Source of the DNA: Acetobacteraceae bacterium
Lineage (GTDB): Bacteria > Pseudomonadota > Alphaproteobacteria > Acetobacterales > Acetobacteraceae
Reading direction: 5' to 3'
Length of the DNA stretch: 64,000 nucleotides
Assembly (NCBI GenBank): GCA_022842185.1
Contig: JALHQB010000016.1
Coordinates: forward strand, 1-64,000
Below are positions 57,395-64,000 of this stretch, piece by piece (within the stretch, counting starts at the first letter, position 1; every line of letters begins with the position of its first letter). The translations under genes and the position numbers were made by a program. The notes under the pieces are model-generated. The model did no database searches, was not told the origin of the DNA, and saw nothing but the letters and a program-made list of their open reading frames with translations.

Positions 57395-59194
57395 TCAGAC
57401 CAGAACCTTGCCTTCGTCGGTGACGCCGGCAACGCCGCCCTCCTGCTCCGGCCCGAGGATCATCTCGTTATGCGCGGCACCTGAGGGGATCATCGGGAAG
57501 CAGTTCTCATCCTTGGCCACCGCGATATCGGCGATGACGGGTCCGGGGTAGGCGATCATTTCACGGATGCCGGCATCGAGGTCCGCCGGATCGGTCACGC
57601 GAATGCCCTTGGCATGGAAGGATTCCGCCAGTTTCACGAAATCTGGCAGTGCCGAGGAATAGGATTCCGAATACCGCCCGCCATGCAGCAACTCCTGCCA
57701 CTGGCGCACCATACCCATGTATTCATTGTTCAGGATGAACACCTTCACCGGCAGCCGGTACTGCGCCAGCGTGCCCATCTCCTGGATATTCATCAGGATC
57801 GACGCCTCGCCGGCGATGTCGATGCACAGCGCGTCCGGGTGCGCGATCTGCACGCCCATCGCCGCCGGCAGGCCATAGCCCATCGTGCCGAGGCCACCCG
57901 ACGTCATCCAGCGGTTCGGCTTCTGGAAGCCGAAATACTGCGCCGCCCACATCTGGTGCTGGCCGACCTCGGTGGATATGAAGGTCTCGCGCCCGAGTTC
58001 GCGGGTGATCTCATACAGCCGCTTCACCGCATGCTGCGGCTTGATGATCTTGCCTTCCTGCCGATAGCGCAGGCAGTCGATGCCGCGCCATCCGTCGATC
58101 TGCCGCCACCAGGCGGTCAGCGCCGCCTTGTCCTGCGCCTGGCCATCGGCCTTCCACGCCTCGATCAGCGCGGCGAGCACACGCCCGGCATCGCCCACGA
58201 TCGGCACTTCGACCGGCACATTCTTGTTTATCGAGGATGGGTCGATATCCGCATGGATCTTCTTCGACCCAGGCGAGAATGCGTTGAGCCGCCCCGTCAC
58301 GCGATCATCGAAGCGCGCGCCGATGTTCAGCATGACGTCGCAATCATGCATGGCGAGGTTCGCCTCGTAGGTCCCGTGCATCCCCAGCATGCCGACGAAC
58401 TGCTTGTCGTCGGAGGAGAAGGCGCCGAGGCCCATCAACGTGTTCGTGCATGGGAAGCCCGTCATGTGCACGAAGTCGGTCAGCAGGCGTGACGCCTCCG
58501 GCCCCGCATTGATGACGCCGCCGCCGGCATAGACGATCGGCTTCTTGGCACCCTTCAGCAGCGCGATTGCCTTGCGGATCTGCTCAGCATCCGGCTCGGT
58601 CTGCGGGCGGTAGGAGCGATGCTCGGTCTTCGGCGCCTCGGAATACGGCGCCTTGTTGATCAGGATGTCCTTGGGCAGGTCCACCACCACCGGGCCGGGC
58701 CGGCCGGACTTCGCCACATAGAAGGCCTCATGCATCACGCGGGCGAGGTCTTCGGACTTCTTGACCAGGTAATTGTGCTTGGTCGCCGGGCGGGTGATGC
58801 CGGTGGTGTCGGCTTCCTGGAAGGCGTCGTTGCCGATCAGATGCGTCGGCACCTGCCCGGTCAGGCAGACGATCGGGATGCTGTCCAGCAGCGCATCCAC
58901 CAGCCCCGTCACCGCATTGGTCGCACCGGGGCCGGAGGTCACCAGCACGCAGCCCACCTTGCCGGTGGAACGCGCATAGCCCTCGGCCGCATGCACCGCA
59001 GCCTGTTCGTGGCGGACCAGAATGTGGCGGATGGCGTTTTGCTGGAAGATCGCGTCGTAGATCGGCAATACCGCGCCGCCAGGATAGCCGAAGATAACCT
59101 CGACGCCATTGTCCTTCAGCGCGCGCAGGACGACCTCCGCACCCGACATCGTCAGGGCGGCTTCGGTGCTGGCGGGCTTCGTGGCGGCGGACAT
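57395..59194 (-). CDS. ilvB: acetolactate synthase large (catalytic) subunit
   Basis: A 599-residue ThDP enzyme forming acetolactate and acetohydroxybutyrate. VIFGYPGGAVLPIYDAI, catalytic Glu in RHEQAAVHAAEGYAR, VTSGPGATNAVTGL, and the ThDP motif GDALCIDIAGEASILMNIQEM-type region with VFILNNEYMGMVRQWQ. It begins with a near-consensus promoter overlapping the miaA stop. It is the first gene of the ilvB-ilvN-ilvC-GNAT unit. Confidence 0.96.
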   Translation of the reverse strand: MSAATKPASTEAALTMSGAEVVLRALKDNGVEVIFGYPGGAVLPIYDAIFQQNAIRHILVRHEQAAVHAAEGYARSTGKVGCVLVTSGPGATNAVTGLVDALLDSIPIVCLTGQVPTHLIGNDAFQEADTTGITRPATKHNYLVKKSEDLARVMHEAFYVAKSGRPGPVVVDLPKDILINKAPYSEAPKTEHRSYRPQTEPDAEQIRKAIALLKGAKKPIVYAGGGVINAGPEASRLLTDFVHMTGFPCTNTLMGLGAFSSDDKQFVGMLGMHGTYEANLAMHDCDVMLNIGARFDDRVTGRLNAFSPGSKKIHADIDPSSINKNVPVEVPIVGDAGRVLAALIEAWKADGQAQDKAALTAWWRQIDGWRGIDCLRYRQEGKIIKPQHAVKRLYEITRELGRETFISTEVGQHQMWAAQYFGFQKPNRWMTSGGLGTMGYGLPAAMGVQIAHPDALCIDIAGEASILMNIQEMGTLAQYRLPVKVFILNNEYMGMVRQWQELLHGGRYSESYSSALPDFVKLAESFHAKGIRVTDPADLDAGIREMIAYPGPVIADIAVAKDENCFPMIPSGAAHNEMILGPEQEGGVAGVTDEGKVLV

Positions 59195-59254
59195 CGGGGT
59201 GATCTTTCCTCATCGTTCGGCCACCCACGGGACGGTCCCGCGAGTGAGGCGCCG

Positions 59255-59283
59255 CTCTTAGACCCCAGGCTGTGCCGCGTCAA
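59255..59283 (-). promoter_or_regulatory. promoter of the ilvBNC operon
   Basis: Minus strand: TTGACG at 59283-59278, 17 nt spacer, TAAGAG at 59260-59255. The -35 contains the TGA stop of miaA. The leader of about 50 nt contains no leader peptide, so attenuation as seen at leuA is not evident here. Confidence 0.55.
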
Positions 59284-60245
59284 CGCACCAGATCAATAAA
59301 AGTGAAGACATCGGCCATAAAACTTTCCGAAAATTGCGCGTCGCACGCGATACGCGCATGGATCGTATGCGTATGGGACACATCCGCGAGCGCATGGTGC
59401 CGAAACCACGTCGCCTGCCGCTTGGTGTATTGCCCGGTGTGAAGGACCGCACGCGCCGAGGCATCTCCCAGCGTCATGCCCCCGACCAGCGCCGCTGCCA
59501 GTTCCGGCACGCCATGCGCCCGCATTGCCGGCAATGTCGGGTCCAGCCCCTGCGCCACCAGTGCCCGCACTTCCTCCATCGCGCCGCCGGCCATCATCGC
59601 ATCCCAGCGCTCAGCGATCGCCGCCCGCAGCGCATCCCGCGGGGGGGCGATCAGGATGGCGGCGAAACGCCAGGGGGCCGGACCCGTGCCGCCGCCGGCC
59701 TGCCAGGACGCCAGCCCCCGTCCCGTCCCGCGCCAGACCTCCCACGCCCGCGCGATCCGCTGGCTGTCGGAAGGCCGCAGCCGTGCCGCCGTTTGCGCGT
59801 CGGCCGTGGCAAGCCGGGCATGAAGCGCCGCCGCCCCCTCCTCGGTCAGTAGCCGCCGTGCCTCGTCGCGCGCCGCCTCGGGTACCGGCGGGATGTCCGA
59901 CAGCCCCTGGGTGAGGGACGCGAAATACATCCCCGTCCCGCCGCACAGGATCGGCAGCCGGCCGGCCGCGCTTGCAGCCCGCATTTCGGCCAGCGCCGCC
60001 TCGCGCCACCACGCGACGCTCGCCGCTTCGGCAGCCGGGCGCACGCCATACAGCCGGTGCGGCACGCGCATCTCCTCCTCCAGCGTCGGCCGGGCGGTGA
60101 TCACGCGCAGGTCGCGATACACCTGCATGCTGTCGGCATTGATCACCACCCCGCCGTATCGTTCGGCGATCGCCAGGGCCAGCGCGGACTTGCCGCTTGC
60201 CGTCGGCCCGGCGACCAGCAGCGCCACCGGTTGATCCGCGGTCAT
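59280..60245 (-). CDS. miaA: tRNA dimethylallyltransferase
   Basis: A 321-residue enzyme adding dimethylallyl to A37 of UNN-reading tRNAs. The P-loop is AGPTASGKSALAL (about 11-23), INADSMQVYRDLRVITARP contains the catalytic Asp, and GGTGMYFASLTQGLSDIPP, RIARAWEV and YTKRQATWFRH are MiaA motifs. It is divergent from serB, with 23 bp between starts. Its stop is part of the ilvB -35. Confidence 0.95.
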   Translation of the reverse strand: MTADQPVALLVAGPTASGKSALALAIAERYGGVVINADSMQVYRDLRVITARPTLEEEMRVPHRLYGVRPAAEAASVAWWREAALAEMRAASAAGRLPILCGGTGMYFASLTQGLSDIPPVPEAARDEARRLLTEEGAAALHARLATADAQTAARLRPSDSQRIARAWEVWRGTGRGLASWQAGGGTGPAPWRFAAILIAPPRDALRAAIAERWDAMMAGGAMEEVRALVAQGLDPTLPAMRAHGVPELAAALVGGMTLGDASARAVLHTGQYTKRQATWFRHHALADVSHTHTIHARIACDAQFSESFMADVFTFIDLVR

Positions 60246-60268
60246 GGCAGGGGCATACCCCGGGCCAC

Positions 60269-61162
60269 ATGGACCATGTCTTGACCCTGATCGCGCCGCG
60301 CGGCGGCCTTTCGACCCCGATTCTGCACGCCGCGCGCGACGCGCTGGCCGACATCGGCGCCAGCACCTTCGCCCCCGATTGGCTTGCGTCGGACGAAGCC
60401 GTCGACCTGCCGTTCAGCGGCCTGGCGCCCGACCAGGCGGATGCGGCCGCGCGCGCGGCCCTGGCCGGCCAGGCAGTGGATGTGATCGCGACGGCAGCAA
60501 CCGGCCGCCGCAAGCGCCTGCTGATCGCCGACATGGACAGCACCATCGTCACGACCGAAACGCTGGACGAACTCGCCGGCCAGGCCGGCATCAAGGACCG
60601 CATCGCTGCCATCACCAAGCGCGCGATGAATGGCGAACTGGATTTCGAGGCAGCCTTGCGCGAACGCGTCGGCATGCTGAAGGGCCTGTCCACCGAAGCC
60701 ATGGATCGGACCTGGGCGGAAACCGAGCTGATGCCCGGCGCGCGCGAGCTGGTGGCGACCATGCGCGCGAACGGCGCCCGCTGCGCGCTGGTCTCGGGCG
60801 GCTTCACCTTCTTCACCGGCCGCGTCGCCGCGCTGGTCGGATTCCACGAACACCATTCGAACACGCTCCTTGAAGCCGAAGGCCGGCTGACCGGTCATGT
60901 CGCCGACCCGATCCTCGGGCGCAACGCGAAACTCGTCACGTTGAAGCGGCTGGCGGCGGAAGAAGGTGTCGGGCTGGACGCCGCGCTGGCGGTGGGCGAC
61001 GGCGCCAATGACCTCGACATGATCCAGGCGGCCGGGCTGGGTGTCGCGTATCACGCCAAGCCCGTCGTCGCGGCGGCCGCGCGGGCGCGCGTCGAACATG
61101 CCGACCTGCGGGCGCTGCTCTTCGCCCAGGGCTATCGCACCGGTGAGATCACTGCCGGCTGA
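60269..61162 (+). CDS. serB: phosphoserine phosphatase
   Basis: A 297-residue HAD enzyme, last step of serine synthesis. A short N-terminal regulatory segment precedes LLIADMDSTIVTTETLDELA (Asp88 nucleophile, Asp90), SGGFTFFTGRVAALVGF (Ser/Thr motif), and AVGDGANDLDMIQAAGLGVAYHAKP (metal-binding Asp). I start at ATG 60269; a longer frame begins inside miaA. Its 3' end overlaps the facing membrane-protein gene by 31 bp. Confidence 0.95.
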   Translation: MDHVLTLIAPRGGLSTPILHAARDALADIGASTFAPDWLASDEAVDLPFSGLAPDQADAAARAALAGQAVDVIATAATGRRKRLLIADMDSTIVTTETLDELAGQAGIKDRIAAITKRAMNGELDFEAALRERVGMLKGLSTEAMDRTWAETELMPGARELVATMRANGARCALVSGGFTFFTGRVAALVGFHEHHSNTLLEAEGRLTGHVADPILGRNAKLVTLKRLAAEEGVGLDAALAVGDGANDLDMIQAAGLGVAYHAKPVVAAAARARVEHADLRALLFAQGYRTGEITAG

Positions 61163-62826
61163 CCATGCCAGCCGGGTGCCAGCACCCAGCGGTCATTGAA
61201 GCGGTCCAACAGGTCCCGCGCCGGATCCATCCCGGCCCGGGCGAGTGCCAGCGAGGCATCGTCCCCGAGCACATAGAAGGTGCGCGGTTCGTGATCCCCG
61301 GCGGCGAGCCGCCGCGCGACCATGGCGTTGACAGCTTCGACCGCGCGCGGGTCGATCCGTGCGAGATAGACGGCATCGGTGTGCAAGCCGAGCGTCGCGG
61401 CATAGACCGCCACTTCCTCCCAATTCGTCGCCTGCATGCCGGTCGGCACGACACGAACGAAGGCATAGCGGCGCGCCGCCTCGGCCCAGAACGGGTCGGC
61501 GAGGCGCAGCGGCACGGTGGGCGGCTGTGGCACGAAGTAATGATGGAGACGTGCCAGGCCCGGTCGAAGATCGGCCGCCTGGAGCATCAGCGCGGCGAAC
61601 AGCACGAACCCCGCACGCCGGCCGCCAAGCTTGCGCACCAGCGCCGCGCATGCGCCGAACAGCACGGCGTACAGGACGGGCCAGAAGAAGCGCTCCGACG
61701 CGCGCAGCGCATCGGCCTGCGCAACGAACCAGCCCGGCAAGGAGATGACCTCGAACGTACGGCCCCCGACGGCGATGCGGTGCGTGACAGCGAGCAGCAG
61801 CAGCCCGGCCAGCACCAGCAGGAGCATCCGATATTGCCGCAGCGATCCCCGCGGCCCGACCGACCACGCGATCGCCCCGGCCGCGATGATCGCCAGCGCC
61901 CCCAGGCCGGGATAGGAGTTGCCGGCCTCCAGATGGTCGGCGGTCGTGATGTCGGGGAGAAGGCCGCTCCAGTACCCGCCATCGAAGGGCGCGAGCAGGT
62001 CAAGCTGCATGCGCCCATAGCCGCCCCAGGTGCCGCCAAAGCCGCCATCGAGCATGAAGAAGCCACCGGCCCAAAGTCCGAGCACGCCGGCGGTGGGCGC
62101 GGCCAGCGCCTCGGCCAGGATGCGCCATCCGCCGCGGCGGGCGGGATCTGTCGCCCGCGCCAGCCAATCCGCGGCCCAAAGTGCGCCCAGCATCGGCAGG
62201 ATATAGGCATGCACCAGCGCGGCGACCGTCATCAGTGCCACCCAGGCCCAACTGCGTCGCAAGCCGGCGCCCGGCACGACGCACAGCCACAGCCCCGCCA
62301 ACAGCAGGAACTGCCCCCCCAGTGCGAAATGACCACCCAGGCGACCCAGCAGCAATGGCTGCATCACGAACAAACCCGCCCCGGCCAGGCGCGCCAGCGG
62401 GTCCCGCGTGACGCGCCCGATCAGCGCCCAGGCCATCAGCGCCTGCAACGCACCGCAGGCGTAGATCCATAACCCCCAATACTGCGAGACCTCGATCAGG
62501 GGTCGCAGCGCCTTGAAGGCGAAGGCGAGCAACGGAATGCCGTCGGCATAGAAGATCGACGACGCCAACTCCATGCCCCAGCCGGGATTGGCCCCCGGCG
62601 GCCAACGCCAGTCGTCGCGCGCGAAGGCTGTCCAGCCGAGCCAGTACTGCACAGGATCGGGGCCAATCCGCCCCGAGAGCATCCAACCCGTATCGCCCGG
62701 CGGCAGGATGTGGAAGCCAAAGGCGGAGTGAATGACAAAAAGGCCGAGAGCGATCGCAGCCAGCCCACCGATCCAGTCGGCGGGTCCGGTGCGTTGCGCC
62801 ACGTCGGATCGGGGGGGACGCTCCAT
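61132..62826 (-). CDS. large polytopic membrane protein (DUF6311-like)
   Basis: The 564-residue protein has 11-13 membrane helices and a C-terminal soluble domain from about residue 440 (YAFVRVVPTGMQATNWEEVAVYAATLGLHTDAVYL). Near the N-terminus, FGFHILPPGDTGWMLSGRIGPDPVQYWLGW lies in the first loop, like glycosyltransferase-C-type membrane proteins. I take it to be a DUF6311-type protein from its overall look, but no function is known; an envelope-glycan role is only a guess. I start at ATG 62826 (MERPPRSD); longer frames are GC-rich read-through. Confidence 0.75.
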   Translation of the reverse strand: MERPPRSDVAQRTGPADWIGGLAAIALGLFVIHSAFGFHILPPGDTGWMLSGRIGPDPVQYWLGWTAFARDDWRWPPGANPGWGMELASSIFYADGIPLLAFAFKALRPLIEVSQYWGLWIYACGALQALMAWALIGRVTRDPLARLAGAGLFVMQPLLLGRLGGHFALGGQFLLLAGLWLCVVPGAGLRRSWAWVALMTVAALVHAYILPMLGALWAADWLARATDPARRGGWRILAEALAAPTAGVLGLWAGGFFMLDGGFGGTWGGYGRMQLDLLAPFDGGYWSGLLPDITTADHLEAGNSYPGLGALAIIAAGAIAWSVGPRGSLRQYRMLLLVLAGLLLLAVTHRIAVGGRTFEVISLPGWFVAQADALRASERFFWPVLYAVLFGACAALVRKLGGRRAGFVLFAALMLQAADLRPGLARLHHYFVPQPPTVPLRLADPFWAEAARRYAFVRVVPTGMQATNWEEVAVYAATLGLHTDAVYLARIDPRAVEAVNAMVARRLAAGDHEPRTFYVLGDDASLALARAGMDPARDLLDRFNDRWVLAPGWHGQPAVISPVR

Positions 62827-62960
62827 CAGTCCAGCTATGCCGGCGCCGCGTGTCCAAACGACGGCGCCGGGTTGGAAGGTCCGGCGCTTTAGCCGCGCCG
62901 CGCGCATACGAGACTGAATAGACCTGGGCGAGTTTGGGCACGGGCTGCCCGCGGCACGCA

Positions 62961-63176
62961 TTGGAGGGGCGCTGCCCCTCCAAACCACCCCGCCAGGAGC
63001 CTACGGGCTCCTGGACCGCGGGATTATGGCGCGACCGGTTCGGGCGGCCTTCCCTTTTACGTGTCCGAGGATGACAGCGCGGCCCGTGGACCGCCCTCCC
63101 CAACAGCACCAAAGGTGAGGTTTCCAAAGGCCTTAAGCCTTTGGTGGGGTGAGGTTCGAAAAGGGGCAAAGCCCCT
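62961..63176. repeat. array of four short hairpins in a gene-free interval
   Basis: The 62827-63233 interval has no gene. It holds four perfect stems: 62961-62970/62974-62983 (10 bp, loop GCT), 62993-63001/63006-63014 (9 bp, loop TACG), 63124-63131/63137-63144 (8 bp, loop CTTAA) and 63162-63167/63171-63176 (6 bp, loop AAA). GTGAGGTT recurs before the third and fourth, at 63114 and 63150. The stems differ in sequence, so this is a cluster of small dispersed hairpin units more than one repeat. They may act as terminators or mRNA stabilisers between the protease and membrane-protein genes. Confidence 0.6.
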
Positions 63177-63233
63177 CTCCGAGGCATCAAGTGAATAGGC
63201 CTCCACGCCCTCCCCGGCTCACATCGGTTCGGC

Positions 63234-64000
63234 TCAGCCCGGTGCGCCGCGTTCCCCGCGCAGCCGCAGCGGCACGAAGCGCTGCCCGCCCGCACCTTCC
63301 ACGCCAAGCAGCGCGACCCCGCGGTTCTGCTGGCGCAGCCGGGCGATGCGCTCCTGCACCTCGGCCGGCGTCGTCACGCGTTCCTGCTGCACTTCGACAA
63401 TCACGTCACCCGGGCGTAACTCGCGCTCAGCCGCGGGGCTGTTGGGTGCCACTTCGACAACCACGACGCCGCGCTGTTCCGGCCGCAGGCTGAAGCGCTG
63501 GCGCAGTTCATCGCTGATCGGCGCCACCAGCAGTCCAAGGCCGGCCAATTCAACCGGGCGTTCCGGCTGCGCCGGCGCGGGCGTACCGCCGCCAGCCTGT
63601 GCCTGTTCGGCCGGCAGCTCGCCCAGCGTGATGGTGACCGTCTCCTCCTTGCCGTCGCGCCAGACCACGACCGGCACCTGCACGCCGACCGTCGCATCGG
63701 CGACGATCCGTGGCAGGTTGCGCATCTCGCGCACCTCGGTGCCGTTGAAGCGCAGGATCACGTCGCCCGAACGGATGCCGCCCGAAGCCGCCGGGCCGCC
63801 TTCCTGCGCCCGCGCAACCAGCGCGCCGCGCGCACCGCCCGGCAGGCGCAGGGCCTCCGCAATTTCATCGGTGACCTGCTGGATGTTCACGCCCAGCCAG
63901 CCGCGGCGGACCCGCCCACCGTCGCGCAGCTGCGCCACGATGCGGCTGGCGAGGTTCGACGGAATGGAGAACCCGATGCCAATCGACCCGCCGGAGGGCG
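63234..64000 (-). CDS. DegP/HtrA-family periplasmic serine protease, C-terminal part
   Basis: Only the last 255 residues are in the window; the gene runs off the right edge. It begins with the end of the protease domain (GGSIGIGFSIPSNLASRIVAQL), then PDZ1 (WLGVNIQQVTDEIAEALRLPGGARGALVARAQEGGPAASGGIRSGDVILRFNG) and PDZ2 (RFSLRPEQRGVVVVEVAPNSPAAERELRPGDVIVEVQQ). The catalytic His-Asp-Ser lie outside. A Do-type protease/chaperone of the periplasm is the usual role. The linker between the PDZ domains is Ala/Pro-rich (GGGTPAPAQPERP). Confidence 0.93.
   Translation of the reverse strand, partial: PSGGSIGIGFSIPSNLASRIVAQLRDGGRVRRGWLGVNIQQVTDEIAEALRLPGGARGALVARAQEGGPAASGGIRSGDVILRFNGTEVREMRNLPRIVADATVGVQVPVVVWRDGKEETVTITLGELPAEQAQAGGGTPAPAQPERPVELAGLGLLVAPISDELRQRFSLRPEQRGVVVVEVAPNSPAAERELRPGDVIVEVQQERVTTPAEVQERIARLRQQNRGVALLGVEGAGGQRFVPLRLRGERGAPG

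Overview
The window is GC-rich, densely packed bacterial chromosome with no phage, transposon or plasmid genes. It most likely comes from an alphaproteobacterium of the Acetobacteraceae/Roseomonas type. The grounds are a GAAC-N7-GAAC LexA box in front of an imuA-imuB-dnaE2 cassette, three orphan Bug/TctC solute receptors, an rrn leader boxA of the TGTTCTTTGACA form, and very high GC at third codon positions. The family-level assignment is inference; no 16S sequence lies inside the window.

Layout. 1-203: two tandem promoters and a boxA on the minus strand, apparently the leader of an rRNA operon whose 16S lies beyond the left edge. 204-4281 (minus): a nucleotide-sugar epimerase and sedoheptulose-7-P isomerase pair, a LysR gene that has lost its DNA-binding half, then cysE and cysK for cysteine synthesis. 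4429-10025 (plus): the SOS mutagenesis cassette imuA-imuB-dnaE2. 10038-10556: a Fur-like box and an unrecognised small gene. 10516-23829 (minus): one tightly overlapping ten-gene operon joining a complete branched-chain-type ABC importer (livG, H, M, K, F) to two acyl-CoA ligases and the isovaleryl-CoA dehydrogenase / methylcrotonyl-CoA carboxylase steps of leucine/isovalerate breakdown. 23899-28762: a glycerophosphodiester phosphodiesterase, then a TRAP-type periplasmic binding protein coupled to a hybrid histidine kinase with no transporter beside it.

28831-38286 holds two catabolic gene groups facing each other. The plus-strand group is alpha/beta hydrolase, EamA exporter, Bug receptor, metallo-beta-lactamase-fold hydrolase, acyl-CoA dehydrogenase and family III CoA-transferase. 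The minus-strand group is GAF protein, Bug receptor, crotonase and dienoyl-CoA-reductase-like SDR. Together they look like import and CoA-dependent breakdown of an unidentified carboxylic acid, ester or lactone. 38318-41511 is a MarR-EmrA-EmrB-type efflux operon with an operator-like dyad. 41856-41931 is tRNA-Lys(CUU).

42022-47610 is the cell-elongation cluster mreB-mreC-mreD-mrdA-rodA. 47829-49907 is leuA with a small secreted protein behind it and, in front, a 36-codon leader peptide ending in a run of leucine codons followed by a hairpin: a classical-looking leucine attenuator, apparently with an almost leaderless mRNA. 49973-55273 carries a third Bug receptor, an allantoinase-like deacetylase, a zinc-ribbon metallopeptidase, and a TetR gene divergent from a TTC38-like protein with a perfect 14-bp palindrome between them. 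55314-59194 is ilvB-ilvN-ilvC plus a GNAT gene. 59280-62826 holds miaA, serB and a large membrane protein. 62961-63176 is an array of four short hairpins, and the window ends inside a DegP/HtrA protease.

Common themes are branched-chain amino-acid synthesis (leuA, ilvBNC) and breakdown in the same 50 kb, heavy translational coupling by 1-4 base overlaps, and short promoters that often overlap the preceding stop codon.
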